64,000 bases of DNA from Hemileia vastatrix (GCA_030280995.1 JASXTE010000014.1:3706656-3770655), one strand, 5' to 3'; shown: positions 10,273-22,252, counted from the stretch's first letter. A program made the numbers and translations. Notes: generated from the letters alone by a model not told the origin.

Positions 10273-12108
10273 TCAAAGTCTTGCTTTATCTTGTTCATAA
10301 GAAATTAGCACTGGTGATATTACACAATATTTTGGTGTAGTTTCAACCTTCTCAAGAATGTTCATTTTTAATAACATCTTAATATTATCCTCTATGTATT
10401 TCCTCTTCATTGGTGAAGCAGGGTATGGTTTCTTTGCAAGACTAACAGGAATATTATCCATATCACAGGTTAAACTAATCTTCATTTCATGATCTTTTAC
10501 AAGGCCAAGTTCATTTTTACCATGTGCAAAAGCCATTGGAAATTCTTTAATTAAGTCCAAAATATTATTTTTCTCAGCTTTACTTATCTGAGTGCCAAAT
10601 GATGCTTTTGAAATTTCTGTTTCCAGAAGTTCCATCTCATTGGATTCTCTTCCTTTGCACGGAATATTTGTCACTGACTCAATGTGTAAGACTGTGTTAA
10701 AAGAATTTATTTTAAATTTCCTTTTAACATTCATGCCAATTGTAAAATTGTTATTAGCAGGGTCTAATTTCACACCAAACTTAGTCAGAATATCATTTCC
10801 AATGATAAAACAGTTACTACAGTTAGTATTATCCATTACTACAAAGTCACAAGTTATTCTTACATAACCATGTTGGTGTTTAAAGAGAACAGCAGCTTTG
10901 TATCTACCAATGGGATGTAGTGCTGATCCAAAACCTATCCAATTTTTACTTTGAAGGGGGTAAAGCTTAGACTTATATTCACTATCAATTTTCTGTAATG
11001 TATTAGTAGAAACAACAGAACCAGCAGCTCCTGTGTCCAATACTATATTAACATTTTCACCAGAAATGATAGCTGGAACTGTGATACGTGTCATTCTAAA
11101 GTTATCAGCTTGTATATCTTTAATGATTTCAGCTTCCTCAAAATTCATTAAAGATTCATTTGAGTCCATATTTAATATTGGATTTTCAAAGATGGACAAA
11201 TCATCTTCCAACATACAGACTTCATTTTCATCACTATATGAGATATTGCTGTCATAATCACTTGATTCTTTACTTTTTTCAGTTTCAGTTTCAGATTCAC
11301 GTTGATTTTCAACAATATTTATATTTTTCTCACATTTGTGACCTTTAACCCAAGGTTTGTTACACTTAAAACAAGTATTTGTTTCATACTTTTTAGCTAC
11401 TACAGGTGCAGTAGGTTTTTTCTGCTTCTCCTGAAGTGTTTTTGAATTCTGATTTTTTACAGGTTCAACATTTTGTTTATAAGTGGAATACCTTGCTTCA
11501 TACTTATGGTTTAGTAATATCTCATTGCAAATATTAATAAAGTCAGAATATTCAGTAACATTAATTGTTCTAGCTACAACAATGTCTCTGACAGATATAG
11601 GTAATTTATATATTATCTTATCTTTCCATAAGTTAAAATCCATATTAGGCTCAATGGCTTTTAATATTTTATTTAAATTCATTAGAAATACCATAGGTTT
11701 GTCACCATTCAACAGATTGTACCTAGTTTTCTCATAAATTCTCTGCTGAGTAAGCCTGAATTTAGAACCTCCAAATTGTTTTTCAATAAGTTGTTTCCAT
11801 TCAGCCCAAGAGTAATCTTTACCCTCACTCAAGAAAGCTTCAAACCATAATAAAGCAACATCCTTAAATAAAGAAATTAATTTAGATGTTATTTCTTCAT
11901 CTGGTAACTTATATGATAATTTCAAGTTGCCAATTCTTTGAATAAAATGTTGCCAATCAGAAGTGGCTTCCCCATCATAAGTTGGGTACTGATCTATCTT
12001 AGGCAAGTTCTTCTGATTGGATTTTATTTCACTAATCTTACGTAAATTCAACAACTCATTCACTCTTGATAAATGGTCTTGTATTTCCTCCTGTACAGAT
12101 TTGTGACT
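10273..12108 (-). pseudogene. Chromovirus B Gag core, protease and RT fingers
   Basis: One 596-codon frame. In order: Gag core (LPKIDQYPTYDGEATSDWQ, LPDEEITSKLISLFKDVALL), knuckle CFKCNKPWVKGHKC, an acidic Ser/Glu linker, protease loop VLDTGAAGSVVST, GFGSALHPIGRYK, and the start of RT (YCVISPVLISYEQDKARL). The fused frame shows that Gag and Pol are one polyprotein here. It continues upstream to a TAA at 12109, so the true start lies further 5'. It ends at a TGA before GDYR. This is the best-preserved Gag-Pro stretch in the window. Confidence 0.87.
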
Positions 12109-13277
12109 TTAATTTTCAGATTTGACACTACCACTAGATGGTTTAAGTTGTGGTGGTATAGGGAAGGAATGAGATTCACTTTTGCCAATGAAAGGATTAT
12201 TATTATATTGATTATACTTATAATTATCCTGGTTCATTAGTAGATTGGCAGTTTCAATCTCAACTTTAGTTAATATTTGTAGCAACTCAGAGACACTTTG
12301 ATTTGACTGGGCAAAAGATAACTTAGTTCTTGATTCAGTTCTCAATAAATTTGTTCATACAATTTTTCTAACTCACAGAATTTGTTTGAAAGTTCATTAT
12401 ATTTATTACTCAATGAATCATATTTAAGAGTTAGAGACAAACGTTCATTCTCTAATTCTTTATTACGTGTTGCCAGTTGAGAAGTATTTAATGTCAAGGA
12501 TGATATTGTATCACTAGTGAGCTTAACTGTCTGTTCCTCACAATCAGTCATTCTATTCCACAATGCTGAAACAATTATATGGATAGTTGGATTATTGTTA
12601 AAATATTCCATGTCTTCCTTTTCAATTCTCTCACTCTCCTGTGAACTTCTCATCTCACTAGTAGGTGGTGGCAACTGAGGATTAACTGTATTATCATTAT
12701 AAATAGTACTGTTATTGTGGACAAAAGACAAGTCAGGTGTATCTACTCTAAAACCTAAATTTCTTAAGTCCTCCTCTATTTTCTGCACAGATTTAACATA
12801 AATAGGATTACCAATATTGTAATTATCAGTATTGTGTTCAATATGATAGGGTAATCTACTTACCATGGGATAGATGCCAGTCCTGATTTTTGGCGCTTTT
12901 TTCCTTTGTAAGGGTGAACTGAGGAAGTCTGATGAGGTGATGGATCCCTGTTGCAGCTGTGGCTGGTCCATTGTTGATGGAACCAGTCCCACTTCCATTT
13001 GTCTACCAGGATTTTCTCCTGGGAGTGAGTTGACCCTCCTGGGATAGGGGGTTTCTGAATTGGTTGACTTGGCTGGCCTCCCTTTAGCTCTTCCAGTGTC
13101 TGATTCATTTGTTGAAACCCTACCTTGCAATTGTTCTGTAATTGCTCTACCTCTTTGAACATGAGTGCCTTGGATTCTTCCAACTTCAAGACCTGTTTGG
13201 CCAAGTGGGATAGTTGATCCTGAAGAGGAGGAGACATCTTTTTTATGGTTATCTTTTTTAAAAGGGCCTCTTTTCCT
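12109..13277 (-). pseudogene. Chromovirus B Gag N-terminal part (frame a), overlaps ORF1
   Basis: After a TAG at 13278 this frame is open to about 12342, then shifts to the frame of 12109-12345. The first part overlaps ORF1 (12860-13405) for over 400 nt and is Ser/Arg/Pro-rich (VNSLPGENPGRQMEVGLV). The later part is coiled-coil (ERLSLTLKYDSLSNKYNELS). No good ATG is seen at its start, so fusion to ORF1 by frameshifting or splicing is a real possibility. A frameshift near 12345 and the TAA at 12109 break it. Confidence 0.6.
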
Positions 13278-13405
13278 CTATGCTCATGTTCTCTGCCTGG
13301 GGGTATTGCTGACCCTCCATGGTTATGTCCTGGATAGTTTTTGTTAGCTTTAGACCTGGTATTATAAGCAGGCTTGTCACTTACACTGTCCTGAGGAGCA
13401 CTCAT
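12860..13405 (-). CDS. Chromovirus B ORF1, coiled-coil protein with KWKWDW block
   Basis: 181 residues from ATG 13405. The N-terminus (MSAPQDSVSDKPAYNTRS) is in frame here, unlike in A, D and F. A coiled coil runs ~50-105 (LLKKITIKK, LKLEESKALMFKEVEQL), then a Pro/Gln linker, VDKWKWDWFHQQ, HPYKGKK and IPW at the end. The order matches ORF1 of A, D and F, so purifying selection on this frame is likely. The stop is in CATGGTAAGT, and an in-frame AAAAAAG heptamer lies at 12896-12902. Function unknown. Confidence 0.7.
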   Translation of the reverse strand: MSAPQDSVSDKPAYNTRSKANKNYPGHNHGGSAIPPGREHEHRGKEALLKKITIKKMSPPLQDQLSHLAKQVLKLEESKALMFKEVEQLQNNCKVGFQQMNQTLEELKGGQPSQPIQKPPIPGGSTHSQEKILVDKWKWDWFHQQWTSHSCNRDPSPHQTSSVHPYKGKKRQKSGLASIPW

Positions 13406-13915
13406 ATCGTTAATATTGACAATATATCACGTCTACAGAAAGGAAAAACTCTTTGGAATTAGTAGCCAAAAGTTATTAGCAATGTTATTACTAATAAAAA
13501 AGCACCGGAGCTTACCCTGAATTTATATCTTTATTTATTTAAATAAAATATAAGAAAAATTCGGAAAAATCTGTTAAAAATAAAACAATAATTTTAGCTA
13601 GACCATTATAAGGGTGAATAAATAGCTTACCAAGCTTTGACCAAATACCAGTTTAATTGGGTTTTATATTTGTGACCAAATACCAAGTGAAATTGGGTTT
13701 ATATTGGGTACAGTTACTACTGTAAATACCTAATTTTTATTATAAAAAATTAGTACAATTATTATAAGGGTTCTTTTCCGCAACCACTAAGCTATGATGA
13801 CCCACTAATATGCAGCAGACCCAAATATTTGGTTATTTTGAGCTATACTAAAGTAAAAATCACGTCCCAAGGCTTATACTAAATAATAAGTATAAAATAA
13901 GGAAAGACCCCCAAT
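13406..13915 (-). other. Chromovirus B leader and PBS
   Basis: AT-rich leader without a gene. The LTR-proximal 15 nt (13901-13915) read ATTGGGGGTCTTTCC on the element strand, the counterpart of the A/F PBS. Confidence 0.75.
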
Positions 13916-15093
13916 TGTCAGTATAGTCTAGTATATAAGTATGATATAATAGTATTTACTTATGGTCCTACTACTTATTGACAAAATATTTAGTGATTAA
14001 ACCTCAGGGGAAGACTAATAAAATAGTTATACTCAAATAAAACTCACAATACTTGGATTTAAATGCGTGCTAGTGGTGGAAAATAGATAAATAGAATATA
14101 GTTATAGCTTATATAATGATAATATCAACTTATAAAAGGCTTTATAATATATTTCTAAATTTTAATAATTGTATTGAAGTGTTGTATTTAAATGTAGTAA
14201 GTAATTGATGATAAATAACCGTCAAAATCCCTCCTTACTTATACCCAAATCCCCTGGAGTGCACAGACCTTCAATCCAGATGATGTCACTTCTATCCCCG
14301 GCAATTACAGCACTGTGAGGGTCCATCACCTCCCCATGGCGTCCACTTCAAGAAGATTCAACACCCAGACCTCCAGTAAGGACCCTCCATTACAATTAAT
14401 GATAACACAGATCTATACCACAAATAGAAAATCCAGATAAAAGCGGATTCCATAAAGAAACAGGTAATATAAGCAATCAAAAAGAGATTTAATGAAACCC
14501 AAAGCATATAAAGTAAACAATTGAAATGTCCAAGCCCCCAATAGCATCCCCAAGCATCCATATTAACCCAGAAATGACCTCCCAACCCATAAATCCATGA
14601 ATATCCATCCAAGGAAGCAGATTAAGTTGTCCAGACTGAGTGTATGCGCCTGAAATAGATTTTTATGCTTCTTTAGGCGTTGTGAGTCCACTGGATACGT
14701 CCATATGACCTAAAATAAGCAGAAAAATAAAGGTTATAGGCTATTAAGGGGCTAAAACCCACTTATATACCTAAATATACATAATATACTGCATATTTCA
14801 CTGAATATGAGATTTATGTATACATATAAGCTTATGTATGTCAATAATTACTTCATATCACTTAAGAAAAGTATATTATGACTCCATTAACACCTTAATA
14901 GGTATTATTAGGCGATGGATAAGCTATTTAAACTACTATAATTTATATAATAGAGTAATAATTATATATATATGTAATATAATCATATATATTATTATTT
15001 TAACCTTATTTTAAAGATATAAGCTTAATTTACTTAAGGTTATCTTATTTTAAGTATAAGAAATACTCAGTCCTAGGGATATCTAGGCTGACA
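13916..15093 (-). repeat. Chromovirus B 5' LTR
   Basis: 1178 bp, same ends as the 3' copy. The 3 bp changes and short swaps relative to the 3' LTR number roughly 30 by eye. Confidence 0.93.
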
Positions 15094-16440
15094 AAAATAC
15101 TTAAATTTATTTTCTATCTACACACCCCAACTGCACATTTGGTGGTGAATTCCCAATTCCCTCATCTCATAAGCCTTACATCAAAAACTATGAAACACCT
15201 CACTACTAGGCAGCTACTTCACTCAACTATAAATGCTATTGCTTTACTTTTAGTTCTTTACTATAAATCTGACTCTGATTTGGAAGATGCTTTAGTTTAT
15301 ATGTGTTTTCTTTCCAAAAAGCATTACATAAACCCAAGGGGGCCAAATCTTCTTCAAAATCCCAGATATGATCTCCACTACATTCTCACAATTCCTCAAT
15401 TAAAATTCACCCAATTCTTTCTTCAATCTTTATCAACTTATCTCCAAACATTCTATATTTCATAAAAATTCTCAAAATAAACAGTGTGATCCTGTTATAC
15501 AACTTTCTGTTGCCCCATGTCGCTTTGGCTCAAATGGAAATGGTGCTGCTGTAAGAAGTTTGGAAAATCTCTTTACCATAGGATATGGGACAGTGATATT
15601 ATAAACCAAGTGCTGTATGATTTCCATACTTTCCCTCAAGTCTCAAACGCTTGCTTGGCCAACTCCTAAACAGTGACTTGAATCCTCTCAAGTAATGCAA
15701 GCAGAAGTTTTCTCTGGCTGTGTAGGATTTGTTGATGGCATGACTATACCTTTGATTCAAAAGCCTGCTAATTATGGCAACCATTATTTTAATCACAAAA
15801 AAGGTTTCTTCAAAATGTTCTCCAATTTCACATCTCTCATAAACTGACTTTTTATCTTCTTTCTAGATACTCTATTGCTGTTCAACTTGTATGCAATGTC
15901 AATAAAAATTTACTGCTTTTCACAGTGGCTGCCCTGGATCATGTCATGACTCTTCTGTCTTCCAAAGAATGAGGATTTCTCAAAGTCCTGACTCATACTT
16001 TGATGAATCTCAGCACCTCCTTGCAGACTCAGCATATGCAAGTGAAAAGTAAATTATACCTGCTTTCCATGGTGCAACTTTAGAAAATGACCCCAAAACC
16101 ACCTTTAATCATAAACTTTCCCAATCAAGAGTATGGATTGAAAATGCTATTAGGATATTAAAGGGAAGATTTTCTAGTCTCCAAGAACTCAGAATCCAAT
16201 TTCAAAAAAAAAATGGAAATAAAAACTGCAAATCATTGGATAATGACTTGCATTATCCTACATAATATCCTAGCTGATTTAAAGGATGAGTGGAATGATC
16301 TTCATGAAGAAGATGATCCTGACCCAGCACCAGCTCTCCCCTCCCCTGAATCACAAAAAATTCATTCAACCGGCATACCCTCTGTCATTATGCCAATCAC
16401 TCTCCACCATTTTGGCACACAACCCTTTTGATTTTTTGTT
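15094..16440 (+). pseudogene. H1 Harbinger-like DDE transposase (heavily broken)
   Basis: The sequence follows the H2 transposase (25659-26897) throughout at DNA level: LLHSTINAIALLLVLYYKSD, later GCVGFVDGMTIPL-like, an intron ending TTTCTTTCTAG near 15866, GCPGSCHDSSVF-like (with changes), and EIKTANHWIMTCIILHNILA at 16213-16430. Multiple frameshifts and stops break it. The end is acidic and Pro-rich (DWNDLHEEDDPDPAP type). It would have cut and pasted H1; it is older and more decayed than the H2 copy, as the nesting predicts. Confidence 0.75.
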
Positions 16441-16849
16441 TTCATACTCTTCAAATGTCCACTTTGTATCCTTTATTCACTTGTCTTGGTATTTTTGTTT
16501 GTTTCATATTCATTTTTTTTGAATTTATGGTGAATATCTCTTTTTTGGATGGCTCATTGGTTTTCTTTCACCAGCTCAACATGAAATCACATATTTTCTC
16601 AGTGTTTCTTTTTTTCATTCTTCACTCATATCCTTTTCCTCCTCTCCTCAAAAATCCCTCAAATATTTTTAATTCTTCTATTTTCTCATCTCATCTCTGC
16701 AGGTAAGTCATTTTTTTTCTTATTTTTTATTTTTTTACTTGCTAATAATTTTTTTTCTCCTTTTTTTTCTTTTTTTTGTCCTGTAAGTGCTTTTTTTCGG
16801 TTTTCAATCAAGGTAAGACTAATTTTGGTATTTTTTATCTTTTTTATCT
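16441..16849 (+). other. H1 T-rich transcribed-type spacer, no gene
   Basis: Pyrimidine-rich DNA downstream of the transposase, homologous to 26890-27200 of H2. It contains CTCTGCAGGTAAGTC near 16693, a splice-donor-like site at the same place as ACCAGGTAAGTC in H2. Reading frames here are poly-Phe/Leu/Ser shadows. Confidence 0.5.
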
Positions 16850-17530
16850 CCCTCCATCATCCCCTTTTCCCCCTCCTTGTCTGCCTCCATACCCCCCTTT
16901 CTCCCCTTCTTGGTATCCTCAATCCCCCCTTTATTCTCTTCTAGGTGTCCTCAAACCCCCCCCACTTACTCACTTCTTGCTTGCCTCAAACTCCCCCCTT
17001 ACCCCCTGCTTGGCCACCTCAAACCCCCACTTCCCCACCTGCCTACCTATCAAATTGCTATCAATTTAATAAGTTAATGAACAATTGTTAGCAATCATTC
17101 ATTAAATTATTGAATTTCTAACAATTTGATAAATTATTGAGTTTTCACTAACAATCATTCACTGACTTATAGAATTGTTAGCAATTTGATAAGTAGGGAG
17201 TGGGGGGTTTGTGGAGGGGTTTGAGGGGGGATATGAGGCAGGTTTGAGGTGGTAAAGGGGGGACTTGAGGGGGTAAGGGGGGGTAAAAGGGGGGCTTGAG
17301 GGGGCAAAAGGGGGTAAAGAGGGGGGTTTGAGGCATCCAAGGAGGGGGTAAAGGCGGGGTAAAGGGGGGGCTTGAGGGGGTAAAGAGGGTGGTTTGAGGT
17401 GGCCAAGGAGGCAGCCAAGGAGGGGGTAAAGAGGGGGGTTTGAGGCAGCCAAGGAGGGGGTAAAGGGTGGTTTTATAGGGAACCAAGGAGGGTTTATAGG
17501 GGGGAAATTGAGACTTTGGGTGGTTTTGAA
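16850..17530. repeat. H1 palindromic C-rich/G-rich minisatellite
   Basis: The left arm (16850-17045) is C-rich with units like CCTCAAACCCCCC...TGCTTGGCCA. The right arm (17194-17530) is its inverted counterpart, with units GAGGGGGTAAAGAGGGG...TTTGAGGCAGCCAAGG. The ~150-bp AT-rich centre is itself inverted at its edges (CTATCAAATTGCTA near 17046 against TAGCAATTTGATAAG near 17180). The same architecture occurs in H2 (27585-28420). Frames over it are proline repeats on one strand and not genes. Confidence 0.8.
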
Positions 17531-18200
17531 GCAGTTTGGGGGGAATTTTGAAAAAAGAAAAAATATACTAATATCTGCTTTTTAATTTTTTTTTATTTCC
17601 CTTAGTTTTTGCACATTTCCCCCTGTTTACAAAACAAATCAGGTAATTTATTTTTTTTGTTTCTCTTTGTTTTTGCAAATAATTATCCTGAAATTAAATG
17701 ATTTCAATTTTATTATTATTTTATTTTTATAAATTGGATTGAAGGACATCAAGTGGTATTTCCAATAGCAGGTAATTAATTTAATTTATTATATATATAG
17801 ACATTTTTTTTTTGCAATTAAATTTCCTGAATCTATTTTTATTTTATTTTTTAGTGATTTTGTTTGTTTTTTCAAGAACTTTTCTGGTATTTCCAAAAAC
17901 ATTCAGGATTTTGTTTTCATTTTTATGTTTTTGCAAATTATTTAATATATATATATTTTGTTTTTTTTATTTTTTATTTTTCTTTTTAAAAATTTTTTAC
18001 AAGGATATTACCTGGTATTTCAAACGTAATTCAGGTTTTTGTTTTATTTTTTTTTAAAATTTTTTTACTGATTTTTTTGCAATTTTTGTTTTCTTAACCA
18101 AAAAAAGGTATTCTTTTCAATTTTTATCTGATAATTTTTTATTGTTGGGGTTTTTTTATTTTTATTTTATTTATTTATTTTTATTTATTTTTTTTTCCAG
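17531..18200 (+). other. H1 T-rich spacer upstream of the Tet-like gene
   Basis: Long T runs with several AGGTAATT/AGGTATT sites and a TTTTTTTTCCAG acceptor-like end at ~18190-18201, just before the Ser-rich start of the Tet-like gene. Probably spliced leader sequence. No coding frame is credible. Confidence 0.45.
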
Positions 18201-18579
18201 GATGTTGCTATGGAAAATTCAACTCACTCATCTTCATTATAATCAATTTCTTCTGAGTCATCCTTATCCTCTCTTTCTTTCTTATCTTCAAATCATGAAA
18301 GCTCCAAGAATAACCATCAAATATTTTCAAATTCTTCTTCTTTATCTTTACTTCCTTTTATCTCTTCAATGTCCTTCAATTCTATTCCTTTTCCCAATCA
18401 ATCTGAGCTTTCCTTAGCAGAAAAAAAAAGCAGAAAATAATTGAACCAGCTAAATAATCAAGAAATTCAAAGACAAATTTTTATCAAAATAAAAATTTGA
18501 TTAGGAAGAAGATATTTTGTGAAACTTTCTTTGGATATTTGGACATTCTAAAATTTTATAAGACTTCAATATCAAATGT
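18201..18579 (+). pseudogene. H1 Tet-like gene, 5' fragment (cut by F)
   Basis: After the TTCCAG acceptor a Ser-rich leader (SSESSLSSLS-type, with frame breaks) leads into YLKKIFCE/GYLDI-like sequence, the counterpart of 38130-38420 in H2. It stops at the F insertion and continues at 43255. It is the N-terminal, low-complexity part of the proposed oxygenase; it contains no catalytic residue. The assignment rests on colinearity with H2. Confidence 0.5.
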
Positions 18580-20075
18580 TGTCAGCCTTGAAATTCCCAG
18601 GACTGAGTAAAAAGTACTTATAACTTTCGTTGAACACATGGACTATACATGGGAGCAATAAATTAAAGTACACAAATAGTATACATAAGTTAAATTATGA
18701 TAATATACGAAATATGCCATTATAACACCTTATATACATGCATATATCCACCTTTTATAAGTCTTATTTACTTAGTATTAAGTTAGAATATGTTAGAATA
18801 ATCTTAAGAGCCTTAAATATAAGGCTACATAATTTTTAAGTACACTTAAAGCTGTTATTTTCATTGTTTTATGTAGAAAACAATAAATGCGCTTTAAATC
18901 ACTAAAAAGTTGATTATATGCACTATAAATTTAAAAATATTTGAAATGCGCTTTGACAGATCAATTTGTCTTAATTAGGACTATTGATTTGTCTACTCGA
19001 ATGCATAAAAATAACACTTTTCAAATTTGGTGTTTTTTATGCCAGAAATGGCTTCTGTGTACTGGCCACATACTGCCTGCTTTTTTCCTGTGTGAATAGC
19101 TTCATTTTTTAGAGAATTTAGCTTTTTCACACTATAATTAGCCCACATTCTATGCCCACTGTGGGGAAACACACTATAATAGGTGACAGGTGCTTATTTA
19201 GTGTCCTAGCTTAATTATATATGCATTGACCCTCTTTATATGCATTAATTTCATTAATAACCTCATTCTAGGCACTTTAATTCACTACCACGCTTAAATT
19301 TGCCTCAATTAGTCAAGGATTTACCAGTGAAAGAGCCTGCAAAGGACTGAATGTAGTTACCCCACATCTCACGCCCTTTTCTGGGATTTATGGTGGTTTC
19401 TCAGTCAATTTTGGTTATTTTTGAATGGGGATTTCATGAAGTATAATGTCATGATTAGCCCCAACATTTCTACATCTAATTCCCCTTATTATTAAGTATT
19501 AATTAGTCTTAATTTTCCGTTTTTTTACCTTTTATATTAATGTATAATATACATATACTCTCTTTTTTGCTTATTCTTTATTTTTGATGGATTATCCCTA
19601 TTACTATAGGATTTTGGTGGGTGATATGATTCTAATCATGTTACTAGTCACTCTTTTTGGCCCTGAAAATGTATATTGGATAGAATGAGGCATCATTAAC
19701 TGTGTATTGAGCTGGTAAATAATAGGGGTCATTGGGGAAATAATTGTGTATAATAGGAGGAGGTTTTTGGTCTTATTTTCTTCAATCTTTATCATTACAA
19801 TTAAAACATATAACCAATACAATTACAATACATATAAATAGTACTTATAAAGTCTTTGAATAGTTTCTGAATTTATTAAATCTATTTTTCTACCAACTAT
19901 AAAATTGTAATCCATATATAATTAGTGAGATTAGAATTACTAAGACCCTTATATTGAGTTATATTTTAATACTTATTGGATTTGTACTACAGTATTCATA
20001 TAGGACCATTAAAATCTTCTAGAAAACTGACCATTCAAGCTAGTTCAGGTCTTTGTACTTGACCTCAGCCTGAAA
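18580..20075 (+). repeat. Chromovirus F 5' LTR (1496 bp)
   Basis: Begins TGTCAGCCTTGAAATTCCC and ends CTCAGCCTGAAA before the PBS. Homologous along its length to the A and I LTRs and to the split 3' LTR. No gene inside. Confidence 0.9.
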
Positions 20076-20731
20076 ATTGGGGACCTTTCCTCAAGAATTC
20101 TGTTGGTTATCTTCCAGTAAGTAAAAAATTCAAAAAAGAGGCTATAAGTAAATGAAATCTCTATAGAAATATTTGGAGAATTTCAACAGGTTGGGGTCAC
20201 TTATATAGTGATTTCAGGAAAAGAAGTCCTGTTATATAATAAAATTGTGATATTTAATCAACAATTTTACCACTAATTTAACATATAATTGTTATTAGTG
20301 GGTCTGTCAATAGACCAATTAAATTTGTGATCTTTGCAAATAAATATTTTTACCACTAATTTAACATCAAATTGTTATTAGTGGGAGTCTGTCAATGAAC
20401 CAATTAAATTTGTGATCTTTGCAGATGATAAACCAAGTAAACTGATTAATTGTTTTCTTTTAACAGAAATCTTAATCCCTTTTTATTGGTTTGTAATATT
20501 CATTTAATATTTAGAAAGAATCTTACTGACAGATTTTCTTTTTTAAATAAAAAAACATGGCTACATATTGTAGACCAGTTAAATCAAGTAACCACATAAA
20601 AGCATATTTGACTCTTGGAACTTATAAATTCACGTCATAGCTACAAGTAAGCAATATGATTGTCTTCAGTGGTATTGATAAATACTGATAAAACTCCTTT
20701 TTGAAGTCTTCAGATCTCAAATTTCAATTTT
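20076..20731 (+). other. Chromovirus F leader with PBS and internal duplication
   Basis: PBS ATTGGGGACCTTTCC is at 20076-20090. A segment starting TTTTACCACTAATTTAACAT occurs twice (~20264-20340 and ~20347-20424), each ending AATTTGTGATCTTTGCA; element A has it once. No gene. Confidence 0.75.
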
Positions 20732-22252
20732 TTGATTAAATTCCACGTAAAAGTGTGTGACAGAAGTTATATTGTGAGTAATAAGGCAAAACCTTATATC
20801 TTAAGACCTAGAGCTGAAAGACCTGTTACAGGAAATTCAAAGGGAGGGCCAGGATTCCCCCACGAACAGCAACACTCCAAAAATGTCTCTGGAGGAAAGG
20901 GAAAAACTATTAAAACAGGTATCAATAAAGAAAACAAGAAAAACCTTACAAGAACAAATTCACTCCCTCTCCAATCTACTGAACACCTTTACAATTAGAG
21001 TCAACAATATAGTGGACCAGATAAACAATCTGGAGAAAAGAGCAGCTCAGGGTTTTGTAGAAGTCAATCAAGCTCTAGTAGAAATAAAGGCTCAACCACC
21101 AACAGTGACACCCAACAGTTCCATAGCAACACCTCCAGCCAAAGAGGAGGACCAAATGATTACTGTAAGAAAATGGAAGTGGGACTGGTACGCCCAGAAC
21201 TACAACAACCCTCAACAGCAGGGCTCTGGAAGTCACCCTTACAGGGAAAAGCCAAGGGGAGGCAGGGGAAATGGAATAAGACCTTGGTAAGTCATCCATC
21301 TTCTCAGGATCAATTATATAATCCTAAAAATGAATTACTTATAGGTAATGAAATTGATAGAGAGTTATTAGATATAATTGATAAGGATTTAAATAATTAT
21401 TCATTTGAAAATAACATGTTAAACTTGTCTTTAAATGATGACAATGTACATAGTTTAATTGACCACCAGGATAGTGCTATTAATATGAAAATGGAATCAA
21501 ATGAATTAAATATTGAACCTGATGATGAGTCTTCTGAAATGGACACAGAAAAAAGTGAATATTTTCTAAAAGAAAATCCAATTAAATCAAAAATATATAG
21601 TAAATTATTATTAAGAATTGAAAAATTGGAAGAATTCTCTAGAGAGTCAAACAATAATACAGAAAGTGTATTATCAAACCTCACACAATCATTGAGTACA
21701 AAAGCCAATAGGTTAAAAATTATTGAGAATTCAAATAATGAATTAATCAATGAAAATAAAAGATTAAACTCTGAGATTAAAAATTTGGAAAATAAATTGG
21801 AACATTCTCAGAATATGATGGCTACCATAGAGGGACATGTCAAATTGTCTTTTTCAAATGTGAATGATACCTTAACTCATGTACCTGTAATAAAAGATAG
21901 GTTACAAAGAGTAGAAATTGAAGTAGCTAACATTTTGAAAAATACTGATAAAATAAAAGATAATACCTCTTATGTGGAAAGAGTACCAGTTTTTATGAAA
22001 CACTCTGATGATAAACCAATGATTGAACATGAACATAGTGTCATGGTCTCTGAGAATATAAAATCAGTAAAAGATGAAATAAATGATCATCTTTCTAAAG
22101 TAAGTGAATTACTCAATATTCCTCAGGTTAGGGAAGCAAAAACTAGCCAAAAGAACTGGCCTAAGTTAGATCAGTACCCTTCTTTTGACGGGGATTCAAA
22201 ATCTGATTGGCAACAATTCATTCAAAGAATTAATAACTTAAAATTTTCATAA
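20732..22252 (+). pseudogene. Chromovirus F Gag N-terminal half (frame a)
   Basis: The frame matches A's Gag N-terminus: VSNKAKPYILRPRAERPVTG, a TAG at 20996, then Ser/Gln-rich sequence, MEVGLVRPELQQ, and a coiled-coil part (NKRLNSEIKNLENKLEHSQN) ending in the Gag core WPKLDQYPSFDGDSKSDWQQ. The start that is ATG in A is GTG here (near 20755). It overlaps ORF1. It ends at TAA 22250, where A reads Tyr. Unlike A, it has no stop between the extension and the Gag body, showing these are one frame. Confidence 0.8.
20883..21290 (+). CDS. Chromovirus F ORF1 (frame b)
   Basis: 135 codons from ATG 20883. Coiled coil (MSLEEREKLLKQVSIKKTRK; INNLEKRAAQGFVEVNQALV), a linker, VRKWKWDWYAQN, HPYREK and RPW at the end. 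It lacks visible lesions although the rest of F is full of stops, and it aligns residue for residue with A ORF1. The stop lies within TGGTAAGT (21285-21292), and an in-frame GGGAAAT heptamer lies at 21266-21272. Function unknown. Confidence 0.65.
   Translation: MSLEEREKLLKQVSIKKTRKTLQEQIHSLSNLLNTFTIRVNNIVDQINNLEKRAAQGFVEVNQALVEIKAQPPTVTPNSSIATPPAKEEDQMITVRKWKWDWYAQNYNNPQQQGSGSHPYREKPRGGRGNGIRPW

Larger units (their letters stand above)
6251..15093 (-). mobile_element. Chromovirus B, complete with both LTRs (8843 bp)
   Basis: Two LTRs of exactly 1178 bp flank a full interior of ORF1/Gag, protease, RT, RNase H, integrase and chromodomain. LTR ends are TGTCAG...CTGACA. Flanks read AAAAC (left) and AAAAT (right), a target-site duplication with one change; removing B joins H1 sequence that aligns with H2 around 25550-25575. 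The LTRs differ by roughly 2-3% by eye. Coding damage is limited to two frameshifts (near 12345 and 8705) and stops near 12109, 10273, 9703, 7994 and 7601. It is related to but distinct from the A/F family. Confidence 0.93.

Noticed and set aside
17159..17486. Overlapping proline-rich frames on the minus strand
   Set aside because: They are translations of the G-rich/C-rich minisatellite in all frames, with no unique sequence.
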